A stretch of 64,000 nt of DNA from CAWBRT01 sp963814745 (GTDB lineage: Bacteria > Acidobacteriota > Terriglobia > Terriglobales > Acidobacteriaceae). The stretch spans positions 22,546 through 86,545 of the forward strand of contig CAWFEA010000018.1 of assembly GCA_963814745.1 (NCBI GenBank), written 5' to 3'. This document shows, piece after piece, positions 44,462 through 53,826 of the stretch; positions within the stretch are counted from its first letter, which is position 1, and each line of letters begins with the position of its first letter. The notes under the pieces were generated by a model. That model did not search any database and was not told the origin of the DNA. It was given only the letters and a program-made list of their open reading frames with translations. The translations under genes and the position numbers were made by a program.

Positions 44462-45800
44462 CTATTCCTGTGAATCTTCGCTTTCGCTGATGCCGATAGA
44501 GCCATTTGCGGGCGCCCGCCGAAAACGTCCCGCCACCAACCTCAGACTTGTCGTGATTTCGCGCAAAATAGAATCGACCAGCAATCTCGTTTCTACTGCT
44601 GATTTGCTCCGATACCACGCTTGCCCGAAGATAAACATTGCGCCGGCAGATAGGGATACTAACAGCCCAAGCATGACGATCAGCAACCGCGGCGGATACG
44701 ACTTTTTCTCCGGCACATCCGCTGCATCCAGCACTTTAACCGTCGGAATTTCCTTCGCCTCCTGCACCCTGGCAGCTTCGTATTGCCTAGTCAGGATTTC
44801 GAACACGGTTTCCTGCACCTTGGTCCGGCGATACAAGTTCGCTATAGGCCGCTGCCAGCAACGGCAACTTGCGGACTGAGGGATACAATTCGCCGGAGTT
44901 GAGTTCGCCGGCGCTTTCGCTGCTGCCGCCGCTCAACTTGCGCAGTTGCCGGCGCAACTCTTCCGTGCGCGCCCGCAGCGCACGCACGCGCACATTGTCA
45001 TCGCTGTAGATAGTCTCCAGGCCGCGCAATTCGCTTTCCGCCGCGGTCAATTCTCCCTGCAGCTTGCCAACCGAATCCAGCATGGACTTTGCCTGGGCGC
45101 TCGGCGGGTCGAAGGTCGCATTCCGGCTGGAAAACTGACTCAGTTTGCGCGAGGAAGCATCCAGTTCCTCTTTGATGCTCTTCAGGCGTTCTTCCAAAAA
45201 AACGCGCTCGCGGCGGGCGGATGAAGTGCTAACCTTGGCAACCAGTTTGTCCAGTTCGTCAACATAGGCCGCGGCCAGGTCACGGGCGCGCTGTGGGTCG
45301 TGGTCCACAACGGTAATGCTGAGGTTGCCGGTTTTCCTGTCATCGTCGATGGCGGTGCGCGCAGCCAGCTTCTTGCGGGCGTCCACGTAGCGCTTCAAGC
45401 TATATTCGCGGCGGAGATCAAACCGGTCGATCAGGTCATCCTGAACGGTTCGACTGTTGAGGATCCCGAGGAACATCGCATTGGGGCTTCGGTTGCCGAG
45501 CACGCCGTTGGCCGCACTGGCCAAACCGGCAGGCATGGCCGCGCCCGCTACCATGGCCATCCACCCCGCTGAGGAGGCCGCTTGTGAATCCGGCGGCATC
45601 AGTTGCACGGTCGATTTGTATTCCTTGGGAATGACAAAGGCCAGAATCGTGGCCACAACCAGCCCTGAGACCGCACACTTTGCCAAGAACCGGCGGCCCT
45701 GCCACAACGTTGTCAGCGTCGGCAGATAGGCCGCACCCGCGGACCTGTCGACGGTCTCGGCTTCGGAAGTGATTGTCGCTTGTTCTATAACGCTGCTCAT
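44462..45800 (-). CDS. Wzz-type chain-length determinant, frameshifted
   Basis: N-terminal ORF 44787-45800: TM1 (LAKCAVSGLVVATILAFVIP), the periplasmic domain EYKSTVQLMPPDSQ, and a long coiled coil (RVFLEERLKSIKEELDASSR; SELRGLETIYSDDNVRVRAL). Removing one base at about 44843 joins LPLLAAAY to ANLYRRTKVQETVFEIL in the second ORF, which carries the P-rich motif (DVPEKKSYPPR) and TM2 (LLIVMLGLLVSLSAGAMFIF). The restored protein has about 446 residues and two helices as in polysaccharide co-polymerases. No kinase domain. It would set chain length together with Wzy, whose start follows immediately. Confidence 0.85.
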
Positions 45801-45883
45801 GAGTGTTTTCGCGTCTTGCAGCTAGGAATTGTTTCAGCAGTGCGGGGTGCCCCAGAATACCGTTGGCCGACGCCCGCGGCTTG

Positions 45884-46897
45884 CTAGGTCCCCGCGACCG
45901 CGGCTACTGCCGCCGAATCGCCAGCCTTCGCAGCCTCAAGCTGGGCGGCGATCCAGGGATAGGTTTTTGCCAGGCCGTCTCGCAAGGATGCGCTGGGAGC
46001 CCAGCCGAGTTCCTGGCGCATCAGGGCACTATCGGAATTGCGGCCCCGGACCCCCAGCGGACCGTCGATATGCCTGATGCTCAGCTTCTTGCCGGCAATC
46101 TGCATGATCATCAGCGCCATCCGGTTGATCGTGACCATCTCTTCCGAGCCGATATTGACCGGGCCGCGAAAGGTGGGCGAACTCATCAGCCGCCGGACGG
46201 CTTCGACGCATTCATCAACATAAAGGAAAGACCGCGTCTGTTCACCGTCGCCCCAGATCTCGATCTGCCCGCCGTCCGCCTGCTCGGCTACCTTTCGGCA
46301 CAACGCGGCCGGAGCTTTCTCGCGCCCACCCGTCCATGTTCCCTGGGGACCAAAGATATTATGGAAGCGCGCGATCCTGACATCGAGTCTGTGATTGCGG
46401 AAATAGGACAGGTACAAGCGCTCGCTGAAGAGTTTCTCCCAGCCATACTCGCTGTCCGGAGCGGCGGGATATGCGCTCGATTCCTTACAGTTCGGGTTGT
46501 TAGGGTCTTCCTGATTGTATGCCGGATACATGCAGGCCGAGGAAGAGTAAAACACCTTCTTCACGCCTCGTTTGGTTGCAAAGTCGGCCATGTGCAGGTT
46601 GATCATCGCCGAATTGTGCATCACGTACGCGTCGTGTTCGCCGGTGAAGATGTACCCGGCTCCGCCCATGTCGGCGGCGAACTGGTAGGCCTCGTCAAAC
46701 GGGACATCCAGAATTTTCTCCCAACTGGATGGCTCGCGCAGGTCGGCGATGACAAAGCTGTCGGCCGCCGTCGCACTGAATTCCGGGTATTTCAGGTCTA
46801 CTCCGCGAACCCAGTATCCTTCTGATTTGAGCCTCTTCACCATGTGGCTGCCGATAAATCCACCGGCGCCGCACACTAACGCTTTCACTGCTGGCAT
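45884..46897 (-). CDS. GDP-mannose 3,5-epimerase-like SDR enzyme
   Basis: 337 residues; the ATG at 46897 follows a strong GGAGGGG site. An extended SDR: NAD-binding GAGGFIGSHM, ADMGGAGYIF, SSSACMYPAYNQ (catalytic Cys), YGWEK (Tyr-x3-Lys), RFHNIFGPQGTW and GGREKAPAAL (second Lys). The combination of catalytic Cys and Lys with the ADMGG and FHNIxGPxGTW blocks matches GDP-mannose 3,5-epimerase, which makes GDP-L-galactose and GDP-L-gulose. In an EPS operon this suggests an L-galactose/L-gulose or related unit in the polymer. The C-terminal Ala-rich tail is variable. Confidence 0.85.
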   Translation of the reverse strand: MPAVKALVCGAGGFIGSHMVKRLKSEGYWVRGVDLKYPEFSATAADSFVIADLREPSSWEKILDVPFDEAYQFAADMGGAGYIFTGEHDAYVMHNSAMINLHMADFATKRGVKKVFYSSSACMYPAYNQEDPNNPNCKESSAYPAAPDSEYGWEKLFSERLYLSYFRNHRLDVRIARFHNIFGPQGTWTGGREKAPAALCRKVAEQADGGQIEIWGDGEQTRSFLYVDECVEAVRRLMSSPTFRGPVNIGSEEMVTINRMALMIMQIAGKKLSIRHIDGPLGVRGRNSDSALMRQELGWAPSASLRDGLAKTYPWIAAQLEAAKAGDSAAVAAVAGT

Positions 46898-46963
46898 ACT
46901 TCCCCTCCGGAACAAGACTTCCACGTTTTGATCTCTGCTGAATCGGGCCATCTGCCTGTCAAG

Positions 46964-49903
46964 TTAAAGCCCGGCTGCCAGAGCAGCCGCTATTGTGGTG
47001 GCGGACGACAATTGCGCAAAGGCGGCCAGGTTCCGCCAGAATTGAGAGCCGCCAACAATCTTCTCCGGAACCACGATCGAATCGCCGGGCTGCAGTTGCG
47101 AGCTGAGAACGCCGCTCTTCCACAGGCCCCGCGCTCCTCCGATTACGGATCCGTTGGCACGAATGACAAAGATAGATTTCCGGTTTGCTGTCTGCGTGGG
47201 TCCGCCCGCTTGTTGCAAATACCAGCCAGCCTGCCTGCCCGGTGAATAAGTGATGGCAGAGGAATTGAAAACCTGGCCGCTCACGAAGACGAAGTCCGGG
47301 CGTTTGGGCACGACCAGGGTATCGCCGGCCCTCATCTCGACATCAGCCGGAGTGTTTTGCCATTTCTTGATATCCGCGCCGATGGTAATCACCAGCCGCC
47401 CGGTGGCATGGTATCTACGCAAAGAGCTCAGGATATCCTGCCGCTGTTGTTGCAGGGTCTGCAAGGTACTCATCTGCTCCTGGGGAGTTGACATACCGGG
47501 CTTGAAATCAGTGTTGGTCGATTCAATGCGCCGAATCAGCTCCAATCGCGTCTTTTCCCCCAATTGGCGAACCTCAACCCTCTCCAGCACGGCGCCTGCC
47601 GGATACGCGGTTTCGCGAAATCCGCCGGCTCGCTTTAATACCGAACTCAGCCGCTCGCCTTCGCGGATACCGTAAGTGCCCGCGTGCGCTACCTCACCCT
47701 TGACTGTGACGGAAGCCCCTATGTCCTTCCACCCTGTCAGTTGCCGGACACTTAACACATCGCCCGGCTTGAGCAGCAGGTCAGCGTTCTTGTCACCCTC
47801 CATGGCCTCGCCGAGTTTTATAACCTTCTGTTCCGTCCGCACCTTGGCGCCGTCCTGAACAACGTAGCTGGAGAGATCGGCGGTTTCGCGGTAGGCACTC
47901 CGTTTGAATCCGCCCGCCATACTTATCAGCCCGGCCACTGTCATGCCATTGGCCATCGGATACTCTCCCGGGCGAAGCACCTCTCCGTAAACAAAAACCT
48001 TCGGCGGATCGACTTCGTAACGGCTGAACACGCGAATGACATCGAATGGCTGCAACTGGATCGGGTCGTCGCCGCTAAGGACCTCGGATAAGTTAAACCC
48101 GATCGTCGCGGGGCGGAAGTCGGGCGGTTGCAAGCGGATCACCTCGGCGTTATCCGCTGGTTCCGGCATTACATCCTGATAAGAGCGCAGCAAATCGTTC
48201 ACGCTCATGCCGTCGCGGTACGGATACTTGCCCGGGCGAAAAACATGCCCCGAAAGGTAAACCGCCTTTTCGTTGTAGGGAAGAATCGGCGCTACCAGCA
48301 CTTGATCCCCGTCCTGCATGGGGAATCCGGCCAGTGCTTTGGCCGCCGCCTCCTGGGTGCTGCCCTCCGGCAACTGCGCGCTGAGCATCGTGCGGCGTTG
48401 GTGGGCTTCGATACGCTCCACGGTGATCTGCCGCAAAGTGGCCGATACCAGCACCCCGCCGGCAAGGTCGAGAACATCGCTCAACCTTAGTTCGCCCTTT
48501 AATTCGTAGATCGCAGGGCGCCGTACCATGCCGGCAACCGTCACCTGGGGGCCGACCGGGGGCACAAGGATGGTGTCGCCCGGCAGCAGACGGTTAACGT
48601 CGGAGCGGACTCCGCGCAACAGAAACTCGTAAAGATCAATTTCGCGGACCAGTTCGCTTCCGCGGTACTGTCGCAGGGTGCGCAGCGAACCGCGACTGGT
48701 GGGACCGCCCGCCGCATAAAGCGCGTTCAAGGCCGTCGATAATGAGCTGACGTCGTAAGCGCCAGGCCGTTGCACGTCGCCAACGACATAGACCCTTACG
48801 GTTCGCACCCGGCCCAGTGAAATCTCGACGTTAATGTTTTTGAATTGTTCGCGAAGAGCCTGCTGGATCGATTGCTGAGCCTGCGCGATGGTGATCCCCG
48901 CGATCGTGATCGTCCCCGCCTCCGGCAGGGCGATTTGGCCTTGGCGATCGATCGTGCGGTTCAATCTTTGAGAGGTGCTGCCCCAGATATTGAGTACCAG
49001 CACATCGCCTGGCCCGAGCACGTAATCCGGACCGGCCGGTAGGTCCATCGGCAGCTCATTGGCATTGCCTGTGCCCAGGCGGAAGGTATCGCTGCCAAAA
49101 CGTTTCAGCTTTCCCTGCACCGCTGGGAACTGCGAATAAAGATCCTTCAGAGATTCCAGTCCCGGATAGGGAGAGCGCCGCCGCAGCAACTTAGGCTCCG
49201 CCGGCTCTTCTTCCGGCCTGACTTCCCGCTTCCTCTGCGGCATGCGCTGATTCCGGCGCTCCGCCAAAGAACTGGTTTCGCTTCGGTCGTTCACGCGATC
49301 GCCGGAAAGGTCAACGGAGCGATCACTTCTTGGTTGGCGGGAGCTTTGTTCGCGGGAGCCACTCAACGCTCCGTCATTCGATTCATCGGCGCTGCGGTCA
49401 CTGAGGCGGTCACTCCTCTGTCCGCGGAAATCGCCGGAATCGCGGTCGTCGCCGCCCCGCGCGGAGCCGTCCGATTCTCGGTCGCCAAGGTCGTACCCGC
49501 GAGCTTTCAACTCTTGTGCAATCTGGGCTTGCCACTCGGAGTCCTGCCGAATACGCCTGAAGATCGCCTGATTGCTGATCGAGTCGGGGTCCGCCGACGT
49601 CAGTCGCGCGACTTCACTCTTCGCCGCATCGAGAGCTTCTGCGTCTTCCCGCAAGATCGCAATAATGCGGTCCGCCAGAGTTCCCTGCACCTCGGCCGAG
49701 TCATCGTTGGACTTATCCGCATCCTGATCCTGCGCGGAAGTGGTTCCGCTGCGCTCCTGGCTTGCTTGCGGGTCGCGCTGCTGAGGAACAGCGGCGATCG
49801 TCCAAGCGACCAGCATCAGCCACAGAACGGCAAGCTGCCAGTATCGAAACTTCAGCTTTGCTTGAAAGTAATGCGCAACGGTGCAACACCCATCAAGAGT
49901 CAT
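46964..49903 (-). CDS. multi-SLBB polysaccharide export protein (Wza-like)
   Basis: 979 residues. A hydrophobic leader (LAVLWLMLVAWTIAAVPQQ) is followed by about 220 low-complexity, Asp/Arg/Ser-rich residues. The Poly_export domain begins near residue 290 (DYVLGPGDVLVLNIWGST; DRQGQIALPEAGTITIAG). I count about six SLBB-type repeats with the pattern VxxxGxVxxPGxY (VYVVGDVQRPGAYDV, VYLSGHVFRPGKYPY, VFVYGEVLRPGEYPM, VTVKGEVAHAGTYGI and others). Wza itself has two. It should form the periplasmic/outer-membrane export channel. No lipobox Cys is evident. It is the first structural gene of the operon. Confidence 0.92.
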   Translation of the reverse strand: MTLDGCCTVAHYFQAKLKFRYWQLAVLWLMLVAWTIAAVPQQRDPQASQERSGTTSAQDQDADKSNDDSAEVQGTLADRIIAILREDAEALDAAKSEVARLTSADPDSISNQAIFRRIRQDSEWQAQIAQELKARGYDLGDRESDGSARGGDDRDSGDFRGQRSDRLSDRSADESNDGALSGSREQSSRQPRSDRSVDLSGDRVNDRSETSSLAERRNQRMPQRKREVRPEEEPAEPKLLRRRSPYPGLESLKDLYSQFPAVQGKLKRFGSDTFRLGTGNANELPMDLPAGPDYVLGPGDVLVLNIWGSTSQRLNRTIDRQGQIALPEAGTITIAGITIAQAQQSIQQALREQFKNINVEISLGRVRTVRVYVVGDVQRPGAYDVSSLSTALNALYAAGGPTSRGSLRTLRQYRGSELVREIDLYEFLLRGVRSDVNRLLPGDTILVPPVGPQVTVAGMVRRPAIYELKGELRLSDVLDLAGGVLVSATLRQITVERIEAHQRRTMLSAQLPEGSTQEAAAKALAGFPMQDGDQVLVAPILPYNEKAVYLSGHVFRPGKYPYRDGMSVNDLLRSYQDVMPEPADNAEVIRLQPPDFRPATIGFNLSEVLSGDDPIQLQPFDVIRVFSRYEVDPPKVFVYGEVLRPGEYPMANGMTVAGLISMAGGFKRSAYRETADLSSYVVQDGAKVRTEQKVIKLGEAMEGDKNADLLLKPGDVLSVRQLTGWKDIGASVTVKGEVAHAGTYGIREGERLSSVLKRAGGFRETAYPAGAVLERVEVRQLGEKTRLELIRRIESTNTDFKPGMSTPQEQMSTLQTLQQQRQDILSSLRRYHATGRLVITIGADIKKWQNTPADVEMRAGDTLVVPKRPDFVFVSGQVFNSSAITYSPGRQAGWYLQQAGGPTQTANRKSIFVIRANGSVIGGARGLWKSGVLSSQLQPGDSIVVPEKIVGGSQFWRNLAAFAQLSSATTIAAALAAGL

Positions 49904-50000
49904 AATTTCTTCGCCTTAAAATCTTCCGGGTACCCACGCGCGACTGTCGCACGGTAGACGCTTGCAGCCAGACTGGCGGTTCGGCCGTGAAATCTCAGTG

Positions 50001-50645
50001 TCATCTTCCGCCGCTTGAGCTGCTTCCTGCCCGGGCCGATAGCTTCCACTCGCCCCCGTCGAGGCTCGCCGCACTGCACATTTCCGCGCATAACCGGAAG
50101 GTGTCGAGAGGATTAGCCATGTCCGTCTGAAAGGCCTCGGCGACCAGCTGGTAGTTCATTAAGGTGGCGAGAAACGTCAGCACGATTGTCTTGGATTTCA
50201 GGTGCGCCGGCGCGCACTCAATCCAGGGCGCCAGATTTCGCGAGGTAACTTCGATCAGTTCATAGAGATGACTGCGGAGCAGGGACTCGATCTGCTCCGG
50301 CAACTCAAGCATGCCGAATTGAACCAAGCGGTGGAGAAGCGGATCGGTGGCAAAGGCCGTGGCGAGCGCTTCATAGGTCTTCACCAGTGCCGTGCGGCCA
50401 TCGGTCGCGTTCGCGATTTGCACGATGGCATCGTCGGGCAGGCGCACCTCGCCGAGTCTCGAGTCCAAGGCGTTGAGATAAAGCTCCAGTTTGCCCGGGA
50501 AATGTCTGAAAAGAGTGCTTTCATTGACTCCGGCGAGGTGTGATACATCGTGCGTCACCGTACCGTTGAAGCCGCTCTTTGCAAACAGAGCGGCAGCGGA
50601 GTCCAGAATCCGCCGCCGGGTATCAGCAGGGTCTTGATTTGGCAT
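50001..50645 (-). CDS. TetR/AcrR family transcriptional regulator
   Basis: 214 residues. The N-terminal helix-turn-helix follows the TetR pattern: RRRILDSAAALFAKSGFNGTVTHDVSHLAGVNESTLFRHFPGK split across residues 10-52, with the ligand domain after it (YEALATAFATDPLLHRLVQF). It lies between the UpxY-type antiterminator and the export gene in the same direction, with 39- and 97-bp gaps, so it is probably co-transcribed and may regulate this operon. The ligand is unknown. Confidence 0.92.
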   Translation of the reverse strand: MPNQDPADTRRRILDSAAALFAKSGFNGTVTHDVSHLAGVNESTLFRHFPGKLELYLNALDSRLGEVRLPDDAIVQIANATDGRTALVKTYEALATAFATDPLLHRLVQFGMLELPEQIESLLRSHLYELIEVTSRNLAPWIECAPAHLKSKTIVLTFLATLMNYQLVAEAFQTDMANPLDTFRLCAEMCSAASLDGGEWKLSARAGSSSSGGR

Positions 50646-50684
50646 CTGAGACTTTCCGAAGATGAAGTGTTGAAGATGAAGTGC

Positions 50685-51296
50685 TTAAGACAGGTTGGAA
50701 ATGCGAGGTATTACCGGTTCGAGATCGGCCTCATCGACTTCGACTGCGATACTTTTCATGATCAGGTCGAGCGAAAGCACGATGCGAGTGCCCCCGTGAT
50801 AACGCAGCACGATGCCTTGCATCCCCGCCAGCGGACCGCTCAGAATTCGCACTCTCTCGCCGACTCCCAGGAACGGGTGCGGCGTCGCGTTATAGCGGTA
50901 CAACCCGCTGCGAAGAGTTTCAATTTCACTGGTTGGCAGCGGGGTTGCGCCCTTGCTCGTACCGACCATCGAAAGGATACCCGGAACGCTGAGCACTCTA
51001 CCCCGCTCTTCCCGGGACATCTGCACGAAAACGTAGCTTGGGAATAAAGGGCATTCCCTGGTAACGATGCGACCGCTGGTCCATCGCCGAATCGACGTAT
51101 AAAGCGGGAGGTAGTGCCCTATCCCCCGCGCCTTCAGATGCTCGGCAACCTGCTTTTCATGGCATGAAACCGTATACGCCGCGTACCACCGGCAATCCGA
51201 TTCTCCCCGCCAAGCCGACTTCGGGGAAACTTCACCGTTTGTTAGCAATGTAGACAAGGCTTCGCCATCCCTCGCTCGGGCGGTATTTTTCCACAT
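50685..51296 (-). CDS. UpxY/RfaH-like NusG family transcription antiterminator
   Basis: 203 residues. NGN domain: CRWYAAYTVSCHEKQVAEHLKARGI, FPSYVFVQMSREER, VPGILSMVG; C-terminal KOW: FLGVGERVRILSGPLAGMQGI. The YLPL...RWTSGR block is typical of UpxY-type specialised NusG paralogs, which load at the 5' leader of a polysaccharide operon and prevent premature termination. It is the first gene of the ~23-kb EPS transcript, preceded by a long AT-rich leader, which fits that mechanism. An N-terminal ~30-residue extension (MWKNTARARDGEALSTLL) is unusual and the start could be later. Confidence 0.9.
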   Translation of the reverse strand: MWKNTARARDGEALSTLLTNGEVSPKSAWRGESDCRWYAAYTVSCHEKQVAEHLKARGIGHYLPLYTSIRRWTSGRIVTRECPLFPSYVFVQMSREERGRVLSVPGILSMVGTSKGATPLPTSEIETLRSGLYRYNATPHPFLGVGERVRILSGPLAGMQGIVLRYHGGTRIVLSLDLIMKSIAVEVDEADLEPVIPRISNLS

Positions 51297-52035
51297 CCGA
51301 CGAAATCATCATCCTACTTCTACATCCTGATACTTCCACTGGCTCACAACATTTCCGGAGTCCGTTACTAACTTAAAATCAAGCTATTGATTGCAAAAAT
51401 CTTGGACCCATTCGCTGCGTTTTGAAACCACTCGTGACTCGCCGGAAATGAATTGGTTACAAAGTCGATAACGGCTCTAGACTCCACAGCTCAAAGCAAG
51501 ATAGTGCATGCATGCTTTGCAACAGCTTCGACTCCCCTCGTCTACCTTCATCAACCGTCCTTCACTATTTGGGGAGTGAATTAGTCTTAACTGTTCCCGT
51601 TACAGCCCGCAATAGTAAAATCCAGCTTACCTCTTGCAACTCCGATCAAAACCCTAGAGTCCACCGATAAGATTCCTAACCCGGCAGACATTCGTTCGGT
51701 CGCCAGTTGATAGCTCGCCATTACGCCAGCCGGGTTACGTGTCTCCACGTGTTTTTTCCGTTATGCCAAACGCGACACCCTGCCACTCTGTAACACCAAC
51801 AGCCGGAATGGCGCACGCCACCGAAATACACGCTGCAAGAAAGTTAGAGCTTTAGGAGGGAATTATAGTCAGAGTTGCTGAAGGCGCAAATAAATTTCTG
51901 TTCACATTTCCTGGGGCGAGGCAGGCAAACGGTCTAAGCTTGGCTTCGCCCGATAATCGATCGGAGTGGCGTTTAAGTAAACTCTCTGCAGCAACCGAGT
52001 TGGCATAAGACAACACTGTGCGCAACTCGCTCTAA
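51297..52035 (-). promoter_or_regulatory. long AT-richer leader of the EPS operon
   Basis: About 740 bases upstream of the antiterminator gene contain no credible ORF on either strand and are visibly AT-richer than the coding DNA. The operon promoter and the recruitment site for the UpxY-like factor should lie here. I could not identify a specific ops-like sequence or a clear intrinsic terminator by eye. Confidence 0.4.
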
Positions 52036-52330
52036 CAGGCTGCTGAAAAACTTTTCTCCGAGGGTGTCATCCTGAGAGTTTGTGACTTTTTTGAGTTTTC
52101 GCGTTTTTTCGACTCCTAAGTTGCTTGTTTGCAGCGTCGATTTTTTGCGAATTCAATAAAGTCACAAATTCTGAGCGAAGCGAAGGATCTGCTGTTTGCG
52201 CACCCTGAAAATAAAGCAGATCCTTCGGTCGCCAGCCCCAACGAGCCAACCACAGGCTCATCGGGGACCCCGCACAAGATCGGTGCGTCCTCAGGATGAC
52301 ACTTCCATGAGTTTTTCAGCAGCCTGCTAA
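52032..52330. mobile_element. 291-bp MITE-like element with CTAA target duplication
   Basis: Termini CAGGCTGCTGAAAAA (52036-52050) and TTTTTCAGCAGCCTG (52312-52326) are perfect inverted repeats identical to those of the 120-bp element at 19.65 kb. Flanks are CTAA on both sides (52032-52035, 52327-52330). Inside is a second inverted pair, GTGTCATCCTGAG (52064-52076) and CTCAGGATGACAC (52290-52302), plus GCGAAGGATCTGCT/AGCAGATCCTTCGGTC. A 64-residue minus-strand ORF inside is repeat translation. Confidence 0.75.
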
Positions 52331-52501
52331 AGCCCTAGTTGGCGGCAGTGCAGCGGCTGTGTCAAACTGAAGTCGCGCCGAAGAGACTCTCAGAAAGGCC
52401 AACTGGCAGCAAAGCTGATACCGGCGCTTCGAACGAATGCGAAAGCTGAAGCATCAAGGACACGGTAGGCTGTTCCTTCTAAACTAGGTATCCACCATTA
52501 A

Positions 52502-52590
52502 GCCGGGATGGCGAAACTGGCAGACGCAGCGGACTTAAAATCCGCAGACCCGAAAGGGTTGTGGGGGTTCGATTCCCCCTCCCGGCACCA
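52502..52590 (+). tRNA. tRNA-Leu (anticodon TAA)
   Basis: Complete class II cloverleaf: acceptor GCCGGGA/TCCCGGC, anticodon stem GCGGA/TCCGC around loop CTTAAAA (anticodon TAA), long variable arm GACCC-GAAA-GGGTT, T-arm GGGGGTTCGATTCCCCC, discriminator A and an encoded CCA (52588-52590). The integrase gene ends 26 bases downstream in convergent orientation, which makes the 3' end of this gene a likely attachment site. Confidence 0.95.
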
Positions 52591-52600
52591 TAAGATATAG

Positions 52601-52616
52601 ATAACACAACTGTTAT
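52601..52616. other. short inverted repeat between tRNA-Leu and integrase
   Basis: ATAACA-CAAC-TGTTAT forms a 6-bp stem touching the integrase stop codon. It could be a weak terminator for the tRNA or part of a recombination site; there is no T-tract. Confidence 0.35.
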
Positions 52617-53707
52617 TACTTCCGCTGTGGCGATTTGGCCACAACGGTTTTCTTTGGCATCTTGCTAGTGGCAGTAGTGGTGGCAGTTGGCACTAGCAGT
52701 TCCACCGCCGAGTGCAGCGTACTCGGCGCGAGGTGCGCATAGCGGGCGGTGATGCTCAGCGTCTTGTGCCCGGCCAGCAGTTGAATGGTTTTCAGTCCGG
52801 CCCCGGCCATTGCCAGCTTCGAGCAAAAGTCATGCCGGTTATCGTGCCAGCGGTAATCCGGGATTGCCGCTTTGTCACGAGCGGTCTCAAACCAGCCTCG
52901 CGGGTTATGAATTAGAAACACTCGGTCGCCAGGATTGGCGTTCGGTTTCTTCAGAGTGGTAAATGCCTCCAGCACGCGGGAGTTCATCGGCACGTCCCGC
53001 GCCTCGCCGTTCTTGGTCTTGGGGAGATGAATCTCTTTCCGCTCGAAGTCAACCTGAGACCAGAGCAAAGAATATTGCTCGCTGAGTCTCATGCCGGTGC
53101 CCAAGGCGATCACTAGTTCTGGCAGGTGCTCCGGGAAAAGCTCTTGGATCGCAGCGCGAAGGCGCTGCTCTTCCTTGTCTTTTAAATACCGGATGCGGCC
53201 ATTGTTCTCGTGGCGCTGGCGGACTAGTCGGGCCGGGTTGGATGAAACTTTTCCGTTCCGCAGCGCCTCGCGGAAGATCAGCGAGAACAGCGCGCGATAA
53301 CGGTTGGCGGTTCCTGGGGTATCGGTGTTCTCGGCCAGCCAGTTGTCAATGTCAGCGGGCTTGATGCTTTCGGCAGCACGTTCGCCGAAGTCAGGCAAGA
53401 TTCGTTTGATCCGGGACTTCACGTTGCGGGAATCGCGGTGGTGCTTATCGGCGTACGCCTCGATGTCGTCGGCCAGCGCTTTGAACCTGATGCCCGCGCT
53501 TCGAAGACTCACCGGCAGTTTGATTCCCCGGCGAGCATCCGCCTTGCGTGTCTGGTACAAATCTTTCGCGTCGCTCTTCCTGCCGACCTTTTCTCGGCGT
53601 CGCCGACCATCGGAATCGTAATACTGCACCCACCAAATGCCGGACCCAACCGGGCGCTCAAAGACGCCCCGCGTTTTGACCCCTTCGACTTCCCTCCTTC
53701 CTGCCAT
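52616..53707 (-). CDS. tyrosine recombinase/integrase
   Basis: 363 residues. An N-terminal DNA-binding segment (GIWWVQYYDSDGRRRREKVG), a SAM-like core-binding domain (SRIKRILPDFGERAAESIKP), and a catalytic domain with Arg in GTGMRLSEQYSLLW, Lys in LPKTKNGEARDVPM, HDNRH (H-x-x-R), GHKTLSI and nucleophile Tyr in TARYAHL. All catalytic residues are present, so the enzyme looks active. It points toward tRNA-Leu and is followed upstream by an excisionase-like gene, the usual arrangement of an integrative element at a tRNA. A Thr/Ala/Lys-rich tail follows the catalytic Tyr. Confidence 0.94.
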   Translation of the reverse strand: MAGRREVEGVKTRGVFERPVGSGIWWVQYYDSDGRRRREKVGRKSDAKDLYQTRKADARRGIKLPVSLRSAGIRFKALADDIEAYADKHHRDSRNVKSRIKRILPDFGERAAESIKPADIDNWLAENTDTPGTANRYRALFSLIFREALRNGKVSSNPARLVRQRHENNGRIRYLKDKEEQRLRAAIQELFPEHLPELVIALGTGMRLSEQYSLLWSQVDFERKEIHLPKTKNGEARDVPMNSRVLEAFTTLKKPNANPGDRVFLIHNPRGWFETARDKAAIPDYRWHDNRHDFCSKLAMAGAGLKTIQLLAGHKTLSITARYAHLAPSTLHSAVELLVPTATTTATSKMPKKTVVAKSPQRK

Positions 53708-53826
53708 GTCTGCCCTCCAGAGTTCCTGCTTGGTGAACTATGGTACCTCGGACTAGCGGTTTGTCAACATCCGCAGCATAATGAAGGCAGGGGCGCGAAC
53801 CCCGGCTCTGGCAGGTTTAGAACAAT

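Noticed and set aside
52067..52261. 64-residue minus-strand frame in the 291-bp element
   Set aside because: Lies wholly within the MITE-like repeat; such frames are translated repeat sequence.
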